Numbered from the stretch's first letter, positions 9,620-21,461 are shown. The stretch: 64,000 bases of DNA from Luminiphilus syltensis NOR5-1B (GCF_000158175.1 NZ_DS999411.1:2737426-2801425), one strand, 5' to 3'. Translations and numbers: made by a program. Notes: generated by a model not told the origin, from the sequence alone.

Positions 9620-10034
9620 GGTTCATCGCGGACTTCAGGGGCCGTTACTCCCCCCGCATAGGCTTCGTGAATGACGCCGTACCTGACCCGGACGGGCACA
9701 GCCCCGGATTACTCGAACTGCTTGCATACCTCCATAGGCACGGCGGTACTGCACTGCCCTCGTCGATGCCGGAGTAAACCGGGGCCGAGCCAACTTCAGT
9801 GATGGCTACAAGCACAGTTGAACCACTCCTGAACGTGGCGCTGGCGCGAGGCGAGGTGGGCGGGAGTCCTTTTAGCGTCGACGAGCGGGTCGGACAGTGC
9901 GCTCATCTTGCTGGAGCTACGCGAGCAGCTCAAAGGACTGCCGTCTGCCTCACCGACTTCAAAACACAGGGTGTGATCGTCGGCGAACGTCGTCAAGGGC
10001 AATGTTTGAGGTACCGCGAAAGTCTTCATCCCAC
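9620..10034 (+). repeat. Diverged, interrupted copy of a structured intergenic repeat (copy R1)
   Basis: This gene-free stretch (9507-10102) holds a copy of the repeat found in tandem at 47788-48309. The left part (about 9620-9705) aligns without gaps to 47788-47872, beginning GGTTCATCGCG. A further 140 bp or so (about 9706-9845) has no counterpart there. Homology resumes at about 9847 and runs to about 10034. The hairpin core is retained: AGTCCTTTTAGC at 9865-9876 pairs with GCTCAAAGGACT at 9928-9939 with one mismatch, and GCGAGG (9851-9856) faces CCTCAC (9948-9953). Stem spacing is identical to the other copies. Confidence 0.85.
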
Positions 10035-10050
10035 TCACCCGCGAGGCAAC

Positions 10051-10078
10051 AAAAAAACCCGCCAATGTGGCGGGTTTT
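10051..10078 (-). terminator. Rho-independent terminator after sucD
   Basis: A perfect 11-bp stem, AAAACCCGCCA (10054-10064) with TGGCGGGTTTT (10068-10078), has a 3-nt loop and is followed on the minus strand by a run of T down to 10051. It sits 25 bp past the sucD stop and ends the suc transcript. Confidence 0.88.
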
Positions 10079-10102
10079 GAGTACAGCGAGTAGTCGTGCT
10101 GT

Positions 10103-10975
10103 TTACCAGCCCGTGATCTCGGACAAGGCAGAACCAATCTCGGCCAGCGAGCGGACGGTTTTGACTCCGGCATCCTCGAGTGCCGCAAATTTCTCATCGG
10201 CGGTACCCTTCCCGCCGGAGATAATCGCTCCCGCATGACCCATACGCTTGCCTTTCGGCGCGGTAACCCCGGCGATATAGGACACGACTGGCTTCGAAAC
10301 ATTGGCTTTGATGTAAGCCGCCGCCTCTTCTTCGGCGGTGCCACCAATTTCACCGATCATAACAATCGCTTCCGTTGCCGGATCCTTCTCGAACAACTCG
10401 AGAATGTCGATGAAATTCGAGCCTGGGATAGGATCGCCACCGATACCCACGCAGGTCGACTGTCCAAAGCCGGCATCAGTTGTCTGCTTAACGGCCTCAT
10501 AAGTCAGCGTACCCGAACGGGAAACAATGCCTACCTTACCCGGCTGATGGATATGGCCCGGCATGATGCCGATCTTGCACTCACCCGGTGTGATAACGCC
10601 AGGACAGTTAGGCCCGATCAGTCGAACTCCAAGTTCATCGCACTTCACTTTGGCCTCGAGCATATCGAGCGTGGGAATACCCTCGGTAATGCAAACAATC
10701 AATTCCAGACCCGCGTTGGCCGCTTCGAGAATTGAGTCCTTACAAAATGGAGCGGGCACGTAGATGACCGAAGCCTGAGCACCGGTGGCCTCTACTGCAT
10801 CGACTACGGTATTGAAAACCGGCAGCCCCAAGTGCTCCTGACCACCTTTGCCCGGGGTGACACCGCCGACCATTTTGGTGCCATAGGCAATCGCCTGCTC
10901 CGAGTGAAAAGTGCCCTGTGAACCCGTGAAGCCCTGACAGATAACCTTGGTTTCACTGTTGATCAAAATACTCAT
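10103..10975 (-). CDS. sucD: Succinyl-CoA synthetase alpha subunit
   Basis: The 290-residue protein has the CoA/nucleotide-binding start ([16 protein letters not shown]) and the phosphorylated active-site histidine His247 in RMGHAGAI. With SucC it makes ATP or GTP from succinyl-CoA in the TCA cycle. The ATG overlaps the sucC stop by one base (TAATG), giving tight coupling and matched subunit synthesis. It is the last gene of the sucA-sucB-lpdA-sucC-sucD run and is followed by a strong terminator. Confidence 0.97.
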   Translation of the reverse strand: MSILINSETKVICQGFTGSQGTFHSEQAIAYGTKMVGGVTPGKGGQEHLGLPVFNTVVDAVEATGAQASVIYVPAPFCKDSILEAANAGLELIVCITEGIPTLDMLEAKVKCDELGVRLIGPNCPGVITPGECKIGIMPGHIHQPGKVGIVSRSGTLTYEAVKQTTDAGFGQSTCVGIGGDPIPGSNFIDILELFEKDPATEAIVMIGEIGGTAEEEAAAYIKANVSKPVVSYIAGVTAPKGKRMGHAGAIISGGKGTADEKFAALEDAGVKTVRSLAEIGSALSEITGW

Positions 10976-12144
10976 TACGCTGCACCTCCTGCCGCTGCTA
11001 CCACTTGCTCCGCGGCATCAGTAAGGCTGGACGCGGCGAGAATATTCAAACCGCTGTCCGCCAACACCTTCCGGCCGAGCTCTGCATTATTGCCTTCCAG
11101 TCGCACGACGACGGGTACGGTAACACCCACTTCCTCGACGGCACCAATAACGCCTTCGGCGATGAGATCGCAACGCACAATACCGCCAAAGATATTGATG
11201 AGAACGGCTTTAACGTTGTCATCCGAAAGAATGATCTTGAAGGCTTCGGTGACGCGCTCCTTGGTTGCACCACCCCCGACATCAAGGAAGTTCGCCGGTG
11301 AACCACCGTGAAGTTTGACAATATCCATGGTTCCCATCGCGAGGCCTGCGCCGTTGACCATGCAGCCAATATTGCCGTCGAGGGCAACATAGTTGAGCTC
11401 CCACTCGGCCGCATTGGCCTCGCGCTCGTCCTCTTGCGAAGGATCGTGCATCGCCTGAATGTCTTTATGGCGATATACCGCGTTGCCATCGACACCCAGC
11501 TTGGCATCCAGACAGTGGAGATTACCCTCCTCGGTGATCACCAGCGGATTGACTTCGATCAACGCCAGGTCCTTATCGGTAAAGAGCTTCGCCAGCCCCA
11601 TGAAAATGGTCACGAACTGCTTCACCTGGACCCCGGAAAGTCCCAGTTTGAATGCCAACTCGCGGCCCTGATAAGGCTGTGGCCCCACCAGCGGGTCGAT
11701 GATCGCACGGAGAATCTTCTCCGGGGTTTCCTCAGCCACCTTCTCAATTTCGACACCACCCTCGGTGGAGGCCATAAACACGACCCGCCGCGTGGCACGA
11801 TCGACCACTGCGCCCAGATACAGTTCCTCCGCAATATCAGTGCAGGACTCAACCAGAATCCTGGAAACCGGTTGACCGTTTTCATCGGTCTGATAGGTCA
11901 CCAGATTCTTACCTAGCCATTGCTCAGCAAAGGCGCTGCATTCCTCCGGACTTTTGACCAGCTTGACACCCCCGGCCTTGCCTCTGCCACCGGCGTGAAC
12001 CTGGGCTTTAACCACCCACATATCGCCGCCAATTTTCTCCGCAGCCGCTGCTGCATCCGCTGGTGTATCAACCGCATAACCGGTCGATACCGGCAGGCCG
12101 TATTCGGCAAATAATGCTTTGCCCTGGTACTCGTGAAGGTTCAT
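10975..12144 (-). CDS. sucC: Succinyl-CoA synthetase beta subunit
   Basis: The 389-residue protein begins [20 protein letters not shown], the usual SucC start, and has the ATP-grasp fold with [17 protein letters not shown] and [15 protein letters not shown]. It forms the nucleotide-binding subunit of succinyl-CoA synthetase. Length is typical. It lies 93 bp after lpdA, a gap containing a small perfect hairpin, and is directly coupled to sucD. Confidence 0.97.
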   Translation of the reverse strand: MNLHEYQGKALFAEYGLPVSTGYAVDTPADAAAAAEKIGGDMWVVKAQVHAGGRGKAGGVKLVKSPEECSAFAEQWLGKNLVTYQTDENGQPVSRILVESCTDIAEELYLGAVVDRATRRVVFMASTEGGVEIEKVAEETPEKILRAIIDPLVGPQPYQGRELAFKLGLSGVQVKQFVTIFMGLAKLFTDKDLALIEVNPLVITEEGNLHCLDAKLGVDGNAVYRHKDIQAMHDPSQEDEREANAAEWELNYVALDGNIGCMVNGAGLAMGTMDIVKLHGGSPANFLDVGGGATKERVTEAFKIILSDDNVKAVLINIFGGIVRCDLIAEGVIGAVEEVGVTVPVVVRLEGNNAELGRKVLADSGLNILAASSLTDAAEQVVAAAGGAA

Positions 12145-12211
12145 CGTTAACCCCGTTTCAGTTTAACAAGCAGTGTTCTCGACAGCGCTTAAGGCCATCG
12201 AGTATGAATTC

Positions 12212-12226
12212 GGCGGATACTCCGCC
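12212..12226 (-). other. Intercistronic hairpin between lpdA and sucC
   Basis: GGCGGA (12212-12217) and TCCGCC (12221-12226) form a perfect 6-bp stem with a 3-nt loop. There is no T-tract on either side, so it is probably not a terminator. It may stabilise or separate the lpdA and sucC parts of the transcript (inference). Confidence 0.45.
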
Positions 12227-12237
12227 ACGCTCAGTCG

Positions 12238-13674
<1,437 letters not shown>

Positions 13675-13701
13675 TTAAAAATTCCTTTCAATAAGTACTG
13701 T

Positions 13702-14925
13702 TCATAGCTGCAACAGGATGCGGGCCGGGTCTTCGATCAGCCCTTTAACCGTAACCAGGAACTGGACAGCAGTTTTGCCGTCTATGAGCCGATGGTCATA
13801 GGACAGAGCGAGATACATCATCGGCTGGATAACTACCTGCCCATCGATTGCAACCGGACGTTCCTGGATGGTGTGCATGCCCAAAATACCGGTTTGCGGC
13901 GGGTTCAAAATGGGGGTGGAAAGCAATGAGCCGAAGACGCCACCGTTGGACAACGTAAACGTGCCGCCGGTCATATCGTCCATCGTCAGTTTTTTGTCTT
14001 TTGCCTTCAAACCGAGATCGCGGATCGCGGCTTCTATATCAGCAATACTCATGAAGTCAGCGTCGCGAAGAATCGGAACCACCAGGCCATCGTTGGTGGA
14101 TACGGCCACGCCAACGTCCTGGTAGCCGTGATAAACCACATCGTTACCGTCGATCGATGCATTGACCTCTGGGAACCGTTTCAGGGCTTCACAACAAGCC
14201 TTAACGAAGAAACCCATAAAGCCAAGCCGCGTCCCATTGTGGGTTTTTTCAAATTGCTCCTTGTACTGTTTACGCAGCTTCATCAGCGGCGCCATATTGA
14301 CCTCGTTAAAGGTAGTCAGCATGGCGGTTTGCTGGGAGGCATCGAGCAGTCGTTCCGCGATTCGGGCGCGCATGCGCGTCATGGGAACCCGCTTCTCCAC
14401 ACGTTCGCCGGAGGGCTGCGGTGATTCATCGAGAGCGGGTGAATCGACGATGTTGGCGGCGCCGGGGGCGGACGCAGCTCCCGACGGCGCACCGGCGAGG
14501 TGAGCCATGACGTCTTCCTTGGTCAGGCGCCCTCCTTTGCCCGTGCCGCTAATCGCCGACGGATCAAGACCGTGTTCTTCCACCAACTGACGCGCCGCAG
14601 GACCCATTTGAGGCGCCTCGCCCGGGGTGGAATCTGAGGCGGCGGTGGCTTCTGTAGATGCCGGTGCCGATGGCTTGGCGGTAACGGCACCCGGCTCCAG
14701 CGTCGCGAGTACGGCCTCACTCTCGATGGTGTCGCCCTCGGCAAAAGCGATTTTGGTAATGGTGCCGGATTCAGGCGCTACCACCTCCATTACAACCTTA
14801 TCAGTCTCGATTTCAACGATCAGCTCGTCGCGCTCGACGGTATCGCCCTCCTGTTTGTGCCACGTAGCAATTTCTCCGTCAGCTACTGATTCCGGGAAGG
14901 CAGGCGCCTTGATGTCAATGGCCAT
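13702..14925 (-). CDS. sucB: 2-oxoglutarate dehydrogenase E2 (dihydrolipoyl succinyltransferase)
   Basis: The 407-residue protein has one N-terminal lipoyl domain with the modified lysine Lys43 in [11 protein letters not shown], an Ala/Pro/Thr-rich linker, a peripheral subunit-binding domain around [23 protein letters not shown], and a C-terminal catalytic domain ending with the YDHRLIDG active-site motif. It transfers the succinyl group to CoA. The single lipoyl domain and position after sucA identify it as the 2-oxoglutarate, not pyruvate, enzyme. Confidence 0.96.
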   Translation of the reverse strand: MAIDIKAPAFPESVADGEIATWHKQEGDTVERDELIVEIETDKVVMEVVAPESGTITKIAFAEGDTIESEAVLATLEPGAVTAKPSAPASTEATAASDSTPGEAPQMGPAARQLVEEHGLDPSAISGTGKGGRLTKEDVMAHLAGAPSGAASAPGAANIVDSPALDESPQPSGERVEKRVPMTRMRARIAERLLDASQQTAMLTTFNEVNMAPLMKLRKQYKEQFEKTHNGTRLGFMGFFVKACCEALKRFPEVNASIDGNDVVYHGYQDVGVAVSTNDGLVVPILRDADFMSIADIEAAIRDLGLKAKDKKLTMDDMTGGTFTLSNGGVFGSLLSTPILNPPQTGILGMHTIQERPVAIDGQVVIQPMMYLALSYDHRLIDGKTAVQFLVTVKGLIEDPARILLQL

Positions 14926-14949
14926 TGCAGTTTTTCCTGTGCGGCTGAA

Positions 14950-17817
14950 TCAAATTCCCCAGGGCATTGGGCCCAGGGCTTCGTCTATAAATGCTTCTTG
15001 CTGACGTAAATGCAGCGCGGTGTAACCGGCAGATACCGACGCTGAGGCGTCGCGCCCGGCATAGCGCAGGTAAACGTCGACCTTGTGGCCCTGTATGACC
15101 CGGCGCATATGATGCTGCTGGGCATACCAGGAACCCTGGTTCATCGGCTCTTCCTGGCACCAGATCGCATCTTCAATATTGGGGTAGCGCTCGACCACCG
15201 CAGAGAGATCATCGTGCGGGAACGGATAGAGCTGCTCTATTCGCAGTATCGCAATGTCGGTAATGTCGCGTTCGCGACGTGCGGCGCGCAGATCGTAAAA
15301 TACTTTGCCGGAACAGAGAACAATGCGCTTCACATCTTCCGGTACCAGATCATCGGTTTCATCCAATACGGTATGGAAGTGGCCATCGGCCAATTCATCC
15401 AACGACGAGGTGGCTTCTTTATGCCGCAAAAGACTTTTCGGGGACATGACCACCAACGGCTTTCGCAGAGGCCTGATCGCCTGGCGTCGCAGCATATGGA
15501 ACACCTGCGCCGGGGTGGTTGGCATACACACCTGAATGTTGTGTTCTGCACACAGTTGCAGGTAGCGTTCGAGCCGCGCCGACGAATGCTCAGGGCCCTG
15601 CCCCTCGTAACCGTGAGGCAAGAGCATGGTAAGCCCACACAATCGCGCCCACTTGTGTTCACCGCTGGTAATGAACTGGTCGATGACTACCTGGGCGCCA
15701 TTGGCAAAATCGCCGAATTGGGCCTCCCAGATAACCAACCCTTTCGGTGCGGTTGTCGCGTACCCATATTCAAACGCGAGCACCGCCTCCTCTGAAAGCA
15801 GCGAATCATAAAGTCGGAAATTAGCCTGATCTTCAGACAGGTGCTCCAGCGGTGTGTAAGTGTCACCGGTTTTCTGGCCGTGCAGCACCACGTGTCGATG
15901 GGAGAACGTACCGCGGCCGATATCCTGTCCGGTCATACGGACGGGATAGCCTTCAACCAGCAAGGTGGCATAGGCCATGGTTTCGGCGAAGCCCCAGTTG
16001 ATACTCAGCGCGCCCGCACCCATTTTGGTACGGTCATCAAGAATTTTCTGGACCTGACGCTGAACAGAAAAACCGTCGGGAGAGTGGTTGGCCGCCTCGC
16101 TCAACGCCTTTAGTGTTTTCCGGGGCACTGTAGTGTCACCCTCGGTGGTCCAGTCGTGACCTAAATAGGGCGTCCAATCGACAAACAGGCCAGTGTTCGG
16201 CTCCATGACCAACGAACTCACCAATACTTCGCCGCGATCCAGTGAATCCCGGTACTGCGCCACCAACGACGCATCTTCCTCTTCAGACAGCAGACCTTCA
16301 GAGACGAGTCGTCGAGCGTAAAGATCCCGGGTCGTCGGGTGCGATTTGATCGCTTTATACATCAGGGGCTGGGTTACCGAGGGCTCATCGGCTTCGTTAT
16401 GGCCCCGGCGGCGATAGCAGACCAAGTCGATGACCACATCCCGGTGGAAAGTGTTGCGAAAGTCGACCGCTAGTTGGGTGACAAAAACGACCGCTTCGGG
16501 GTCGTCGCCGTTAACATGGAAAATCGGTGCCTGGACCATCTTCGCCACATCGGTGCAATATTCCGTGGAGCGGGCATCTTCTATACGGCTGGTGGTAAAC
16601 CCTACCTGGTTGTTGACCACAATATGCAAGGTGCCACCAGTGCGATAGCCGCGGGTCTGGGACATTTGCAGCGTTTCCATGACAACACCCTGACCGGCGA
16701 ACGCGGCATCACCGTGAAGCACAATCGGTACCACCGTATTACCCACGGGATCCTCGCGACGATCCTGCCGGGCGCGTACGGAGCCTTCCACCACCGGTGA
16801 GACAATCTCCAGATGAGACGGGTTGAATGCCAGCGCGAGGTGAAGCTCACCACCAGGGGTCATAACGTTCGAGGAAAAACCCTGGTGATACTTGACGTCA
16901 CCCGAGTTATCGAAACGCACCTTGCCCTCGAATTCGTCAAACAGCTCAGCGGGCTTCTTGCCCAAAATATTAACCAGCATATTGAGCCGGCCACGGTGAG
17001 CCATCCCGATAACAATTTCTTTAGCGCCATAACCACCGCAACGCTGGATGGTCTCCGACATCATCGGAATCAGGCTTTCACCACCTTCAAGTCCAAAGCG
17101 CTTGGTGCCGGGGTATTTGGAACCCAGCGATTTTTCCAGACCGTCGGCCTTGATCAGTTGCCTCAGAATCTCGATACGCTGGTCGCGGGGTAATTCCGGC
17201 GCTGAGCGAACGGATTCCATACGGCTCATAATCCAGTGGCGCTGCTCAGTATCCACAATATGCATGAATTCGGCGCCTACGGTATGGCAGTAGGTGCGCT
17301 CCATGGCGTCGATGATTTCCTGGAGTGTGGCATCTGCAGTACCCAGGTACAGACTGCCGACCTGGAAGACCGTATCGAGATCCGCCGCCGACAACTCATG
17401 GAACCCGAGGTCGAGATCCGGGACGGGCTCGCGAATATGCAGGCCCAGAGGGTCTAAACTGGCCTTTTGATGACCTCGCTGACGGTAGGCTGAGATCAGC
17501 TGCAACACCCTGACCTGCTTGCGTTCGTATTCCGTCGCCTGCGAGTCGTGGGCAACAGTCGCTTCGGTACGAACGCGCATCTTGCTGATACGCGCAAACT
17601 GGTCACGTACTACGGAGTGCGGTACGTCGTGCAAGGCATGCGCCTTGGTTTCTACCTGAGGCAGCTTGTCAAAATAATCGCGCCACTCCGGCGGAATACC
17701 GTTGGGATCGGTAAGGTAGGTTTCGTACAACTGCTCAACATAGGCGGCGTTGCCACCGGAAATGTGAGACGTACTCCACTGCTCTAGCATCGTGGGGAGT
17801 TCGGAGGGCTGCGTCAT
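14950..17817 (-). CDS. sucA: 2-oxoglutarate dehydrogenase E1
   Basis: This 955-residue thiamine-diphosphate enzyme aligns from its N-terminus with E. coli SucA (AYVEQLYETYLTDPNGIPPEWR), then shows GMAHRGRLNMLVNILGK and HGDAAFAGQGVVMETLQ. It decarboxylates 2-oxoglutarate and loads succinyl groups onto SucB. The start was moved to ATG 17815-17817. GAGG lies just upstream there, and the extra 21 residues of the longer frame (to 17880) do not resemble the family. First gene of the suc run, separated from sdhB by a terminator and a hairpin. Confidence 0.95.
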   Translation of the reverse strand: MTQPSELPTMLEQWSTSHISGGNAAYVEQLYETYLTDPNGIPPEWRDYFDKLPQVETKAHALHDVPHSVVRDQFARISKMRVRTEATVAHDSQATEYERKQVRVLQLISAYRQRGHQKASLDPLGLHIREPVPDLDLGFHELSAADLDTVFQVGSLYLGTADATLQEIIDAMERTYCHTVGAEFMHIVDTEQRHWIMSRMESVRSAPELPRDQRIEILRQLIKADGLEKSLGSKYPGTKRFGLEGGESLIPMMSETIQRCGGYGAKEIVIGMAHRGRLNMLVNILGKKPAELFDEFEGKVRFDNSGDVKYHQGFSSNVMTPGGELHLALAFNPSHLEIVSPVVEGSVRARQDRREDPVGNTVVPIVLHGDAAFAGQGVVMETLQMSQTRGYRTGGTLHIVVNNQVGFTTSRIEDARSTEYCTDVAKMVQAPIFHVNGDDPEAVVFVTQLAVDFRNTFHRDVVIDLVCYRRRGHNEADEPSVTQPLMYKAIKSHPTTRDLYARRLVSEGLLSEEEDASLVAQYRDSLDRGEVLVSSLVMEPNTGLFVDWTPYLGHDWTTEGDTTVPRKTLKALSEAANHSPDGFSVQRQVQKILDDRTKMGAGALSINWGFAETMAYATLLVEGYPVRMTGQDIGRGTFSHRHVVLHGQKTGDTYTPLEHLSEDQANFRLYDSLLSEEAVLAFEYGYATTAPKGLVIWEAQFGDFANGAQVVIDQFITSGEHKWARLCGLTMLLPHGYEGQGPEHSSARLERYLQLCAEHNIQVCMPTTPAQVFHMLRRQAIRPLRKPLVVMSPKSLLRHKEATSSLDELADGHFHTVLDETDDLVPEDVKRIVLCSGKVFYDLRAARRERDITDIAILRIEQLYPFPHDDLSAVVERYPNIEDAIWCQEEPMNQGSWYAQQHHMRRVIQGHKVDVYLRYAGRDASASVSAGYTALHLRQQEAFIDEALGPMPWGI

Positions 17818-17919
17818 GCGAATCCTCGGGTTGTTGGCCGAATGAGAAGTTGCAAGGTCCGCCAAAGACGAACCGTTCAAAACCCGTACAGTGTATCGCG
17901 GCAGCCCTGGGTATTGTAG

Positions 17920-17942
17920 GCGCCAACTCCGGGAATTGGCGC
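17920..17942. other. Inverted repeat in the sucA leader
   Basis: GCGCCAA (17920-17926) and TTGGCGC (17936-17942) form a perfect 7-bp stem with a 9-nt loop, about 100 bp upstream of the sucA start. On the plus strand it is followed by TTTT, on the minus strand by CTACAAT. It could be an operator, an attenuator or a weak bidirectional terminator; the sequence alone does not decide. Confidence 0.4.
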
Positions 17943-18031
17943 TTTTCTCGGTAAATTACCCGCATTTTCGCCGCAGAATAGCTTTATGGAATTTATAACA
18001 TAACCTGCGGTTATGCATTGAAGTCGCGCAC

Positions 18032-18053
18032 AAAAAAGGGGCGTGCGCCCCTT
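18032..18053 (-). terminator. Rho-independent terminator after sdhB
   Basis: AAGGGGC (18036-18042) pairs with GCCCCTT (18047-18053) across a 4-nt loop, followed on the minus strand by a T run (complement of 18032-18037). It lies 18 bp past the sdhB stop and separates the sdh and suc transcripts. Confidence 0.82.
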
Positions 18054-18071
18054 CAATTTTTCTTAGGCGAG

Positions 18072-18779
18072 CTAGGTCGCCCGGTTGAGCAACATATTCC
18101 GGATATGACCAATTGCCTTGGTCGGATTGAGACCCTTGGGACAGACGTTGACGCAGTTCTGGATACCGTGGCACCGGAAGACACTGAACGGATCATCCAG
18201 GTTGGACAGCCGCTCCTCGGTCGCCGTGTCCCGACTATCTGCAAGGAACCGATAGGCCTGTAGCAGACCCGCGGGGCCTACGAACCGATCGGGGTTCCAC
18301 CAGAAAGAGGGGCAGCTGGTAGAGCAGCAGGCACAAAGAATGCACTCGTAAAGACCATCGAGCTTCTCGCGATCTTCCGGGGTCTGCAGCCGCTCGATAG
18401 CAGGGGCCGGCGTGTTGTTCTGGAGATAGGGCTGTATTTTTTCGTACTGAGCGTAAAAAAGACTCATGTCGACGATCAAATCACGAATCACCGGAAGCCC
18501 GGGCAACGGTCTGATGATCAATTTGTTATCCGGTGCTGCCTCCGACAGGGGCGTGATACACGCCAGGCCATTCTTGCCATTGATATTGAGACCGTCTGAA
18601 CCGCAGACGCCCTCCCGGCAAGATCGGCGATAGGTCACACTGCTGTCATGCTCACCCTTGATCATCTCAAGAACGTCAAGAACCATCAGGTCTTTATCGC
18701 CCGTGTCGACCTGAAACTCCTGCATGTGCGGCGCTTTGTCGGTTTCAGGGTTGTAGCGATAAATACTAACTTGCAACAT
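18072..18779 (-). CDS. sdhB: Succinate dehydrogenase iron-sulfur subunit
   Basis: The 235-residue protein carries all three cluster motifs of SdhB: a plant-ferredoxin-like 2Fe-2S site (SCREGVCGSDGLNINGKNG), then CILCACCSTSCPSFWW, and RCHGIQNCVNVCPKGLNP for the 4Fe-4S and 3Fe-4S clusters. It carries electrons from SdhA to ubiquinone at the inner membrane. Last gene of sdhCDAB, in the E. coli order. Length is typical. Confidence 0.97.
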   Translation of the reverse strand: MLQVSIYRYNPETDKAPHMQEFQVDTGDKDLMVLDVLEMIKGEHDSSVTYRRSCREGVCGSDGLNINGKNGLACITPLSEAAPDNKLIIRPLPGLPVIRDLIVDMSLFYAQYEKIQPYLQNNTPAPAIERLQTPEDREKLDGLYECILCACCSTSCPSFWWNPDRFVGPAGLLQAYRFLADSRDTATEERLSNLDDPFSVFRCHGIQNCVNVCPKGLNPTKAIGHIRNMLLNRAT

Positions 18780-18807
18780 GTCTTGCTCTCCGTGCTGCTG
18801 CGAGGTT

Positions 18808-20571
18808 TCAGTAGGTCCGAATCTTGGGCTGGAAGGTGTCTACGGTCTTCGGCGTGAAGTTCACGCTACGCTTGCCCACTTTCTTGTCACCACGCCAGTA
18901 AATCGAGTGACACAGCCAATTTTCGTCGTCGCGCTCGAGATAATCCTCCCGCGAGTGCGCGCCCCGACTCTCAGTTCGTGCCTCGGCAACAATAGCGGTT
19001 GCCTCGGCCACTTCAAACAGGTTCTGCAACTCCAGCGCCTCAATTCGGGCCGTGTTGAAAGCGGAAGTCTTGTCATCGAGCACTACATTTTCGACGCGCT
19101 CACGCAGTTCAGCCAACTTCGTGATGCCCTCGCGCATGAAATCACCGGTGCGGAAGACGCCAAAGTGATTCTGCATGACGTTCTGGAGATCCTTGCGCAC
19201 ATGCGCCGGGTTTTCTCCAGAGGTTCGCTCGTTAAGCGCGTTCAAGCCCGACATCGCCAGGTCGATATCACTGTCACTCGCATCTCGAAGCTCAATGCCA
19301 TCGCGCAGGGCTGACTCGATGAACAGCCCTGATGCACGCCCGAACACAACAAGGTCGAGCAGTGAATTACCACCGAGGCGGTTGGCACCGTGAACAGACA
19401 CACAGGCGACCTCGCCACAGGCATAAAGACCCGGAATCACCGTATCATTGCCCGCCGAATCAACGTTGATGGCCTGGCCGTGAATATTGGTGGGGATGCC
19501 ACCCATCATGTAATGACAGGTCGGCACCACCGGAATGGGCGCCTTGACAGGGTCCACATGGGCAAAGGTACGGCTCAGCTCGCAAATCCCGGGAAGACGG
19601 GACTCGAGTACTTCTTCACCGAGATGATCGAGCTTGAGCATCACGTGATCACCGTCAGGACCACAGCCCCGACCCTCAAGTATCTCAGTCACCATCGAAC
19701 GCGCCACCACGTCGCGACCGGCGAGGTCCTTCGCATTGGGGGCGTAGCGTTCCATGAAGCGCTCACCATCCTTATTGATCAGGTAGCCCCCCTCCCCGCG
19801 GCACCCTTCGGTTACCAGGGTTCCCGCACCGTAAATACCGGTTGGGTGGAACTGCCACATCTCCATGTCCTGGACCGGAACACCGGCACGTAGCGCCATA
19901 CCCACGCCATCTCCGGTGTTGATGTGCGCATTGGTGGTAGAGGCATAGATCCGTCCCGCTCCCCCGGTGGCAAAGACCGTAGCCTTGGACTTGATGTAGA
20001 CGGTCTCACCGGTTTCCATACAAATTGCCGTTACACCAACAACGGCGCCATCCTGATTTTTGACCAGGTCCACAGCGAACCACTCATTGAAGAACACCGT
20101 CTCGTTCTTGACGTTGTTTTGATAGAGCGTGTGCAAAAGCGCGTGACCGGTCCGGTCTGCGGCGGCGCAGGTGCGGGCGGCCTGGCCGCCCTCACCAAAA
20201 TTCTTTGACTGACCACCAAAGGGGCGCTGGTAAATTCGGCCTTCTTCAGTTCGCGAGAACGGCAAACCCATGTGCTCCAGTTCGAAAATAGCCTCGGGAC
20301 CGACCGAACACATGTATTCCACCGCGTCCTGATCACCGATGTAGTCAGAGCCCTTGACGGTGTCGTACATGTGCCAACGCCAGTCATCGTTCGGATCGTC
20401 ACTCGCAATCGCGCAGGTAATGCCACCCTGGGCCGAAACGGTGTGCGAGCGGGTCGGAAACACCTTTGAAATAACCGCAGTTTTGTATCCAGACTGGGCA
20501 AGCTGCAGTGCGGCGCGCATTCCAGCGCCGCCGCCGCCTACGATAACCCCGTCAAACGAAATTGTTCTCAT
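18808..20571 (-). CDS. sdhA: Succinate dehydrogenase flavoprotein subunit
   Basis: The 587-residue protein has the FAD-binding start [20 protein letters not shown], the covalent FAD histidine His43 in [11 protein letters not shown], and later the motifs [10 protein letters not shown] and [17 protein letters not shown]. It oxidises succinate to fumarate as part of complex II. AGGAGA precedes the ATG. Position between sdhD and sdhB is standard. Confidence 0.97.
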   Translation of the reverse strand: MRTISFDGVIVGGGGAGMRAALQLAQSGYKTAVISKVFPTRSHTVSAQGGITCAIASDDPNDDWRWHMYDTVKGSDYIGDQDAVEYMCSVGPEAIFELEHMGLPFSRTEEGRIYQRPFGGQSKNFGEGGQAARTCAAADRTGHALLHTLYQNNVKNETVFFNEWFAVDLVKNQDGAVVGVTAICMETGETVYIKSKATVFATGGAGRIYASTTNAHINTGDGVGMALRAGVPVQDMEMWQFHPTGIYGAGTLVTEGCRGEGGYLINKDGERFMERYAPNAKDLAGRDVVARSMVTEILEGRGCGPDGDHVMLKLDHLGEEVLESRLPGICELSRTFAHVDPVKAPIPVVPTCHYMMGGIPTNIHGQAINVDSAGNDTVIPGLYACGEVACVSVHGANRLGGNSLLDLVVFGRASGLFIESALRDGIELRDASDSDIDLAMSGLNALNERTSGENPAHVRKDLQNVMQNHFGVFRTGDFMREGITKLAELRERVENVVLDDKTSAFNTARIEALELQNLFEVAEATAIVAEARTESRGAHSREDYLERDDENWLCHSIYWRGDKKVGKRSVNFTPKTVDTFQPKIRTY

Positions 20572-20632
20572 TGATGTCTCCTGGTGAGCGCAAGCGCTGG
20601 TTATAAAGAATCCGGCGTTGGTTTCAAACTAA

Positions 20633-20998
20633 TCAGGGCGATACCCACATAATTTCGATCACCCAGAGCACCAACACCAACAACACCAGTATCGTTCCGA
20701 CCTGACAGACCAGACGAAGGAAGTTGGCGCGGGGACCCAGCATCCGCTCGGTCACGTAGTCGGTAAATACAGACCACAGACCGATCCAGGCGTGCGCTGC
20801 CATCGAAAGCACGGCCAGCAATGTGAAAATTCGCATGCCGACCGTCTCATTCATCGCCTTCCAACTGCTGTAATCAACGCCCATAACAAGCGTGCCTGCC
20901 ACGCAGAGAAAATAAGCCAGCAGGATAAGTGACGTGACCCGCTGGATCAGCCAGTCCGAAACGCCTGAACGGCTGAAACTTGTTACTTGCGTTACCAT
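20633..20998 (-). CDS. sdhD: Succinate dehydrogenase membrane anchor subunit
   Basis: The 121-residue protein has three hydrophobic helices and the segment SRSGVSDWLIQRVTSLILLAY, matching the SdhD N-terminus; HAWIGLWSVFTDYV supplies the conserved His and Tyr region near the quinone and haem. The start is set at ATG 20996-20998, matching the E. coli SdhD N-terminus. An in-frame upstream start (to 21013) would overlap sdhC further. It overlaps sdhC by 7 bp. Confidence 0.93.
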   Translation of the reverse strand: MVTQVTSFSRSGVSDWLIQRVTSLILLAYFLCVAGTLVMGVDYSSWKAMNETVGMRIFTLLAVLSMAAHAWIGLWSVFTDYVTERMLGPRANFLRLVCQVGTILVLLVLVLWVIEIMWVSP

Positions 20999-21381
20999 AT
21001 TAGAAGCCCCCAAACGACGGCGGCAACGACCGCCAACACAATAACCAGTCGGGCGCCAAACACCCCCCCCTCTAACGTCTCGCCATAACCAAAATCCATC
21101 ACAATATGCTTAACACCCGCGAGAGAATGATAGGTCAACGCCACCGCCACCAGCCAAAGTATTGCTTTGGCAACGGGCGAGCTGAGAACCGCAGCGAGCT
21201 CGTTGAAACTCTGCTCAGACGCGAGACTCGCATCGAGCGCCCACACCATGAGAATGCTCATGCCGAACAGCGCCACACCGGATACCCGGTGGGCAATCGA
21301 TGCCCAGGCGGTGACCGGCAGCTTCATGGAACCGATGTCTAGATTAACTGGACGTTTGTCTTTGCTGGCTATTGGCTTCAC
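20992..21381 (-). CDS. sdhC: Succinate dehydrogenase cytochrome b556 subunit
   Basis: The 129-residue protein resembles SdhC throughout: RPVNLDIG, SIAHRVSG near residues 28-35, three membrane helices, and the haem-ligand histidine His85 in YHSLAGVKHIVMDFGYG. It anchors complex II and holds haem b with SdhD. The start is GTG at 21379-21381; the E. coli-like N-terminus supports it. First gene of the sdh operon, with a promoter about 50-80 bp upstream. Confidence 0.95.
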   Translation of the reverse strand: MKPIASKDKRPVNLDIGSMKLPVTAWASIAHRVSGVALFGMSILMVWALDASLASEQSFNELAAVLSSPVAKAILWLVAVALTYHSLAGVKHIVMDFGYGETLEGGVFGARLVIVLAVVAAVVWGLLIW

Positions 21382-21432
21382 TGCGTCATTCCCGTGTTAC
21401 AGACAGGTGTTTAGCGATCGTTTCGGCGCGGA

Positions 21433-21461
21433 AGTATAGGTTGGCGCCCCGAAGATTACAA
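21433..21461 (-). promoter_or_regulatory. Sigma-70 promoter of sdhCDAB
   Basis: On the minus strand TTGTAA (complement of 21456-21461) and TATACT (complement of 21433-21438) are separated by exactly 17 bp. Transcription would start about 45 bp before the sdhC GTG. Confidence 0.65.

Noticed and set aside
9796..10353. Minus-strand 185-codon frame over the repeat copy and sucD
   Set aside because: Most of it is sucD DNA in the wrong frame and the rest is the repeat; it resembles no protein family.
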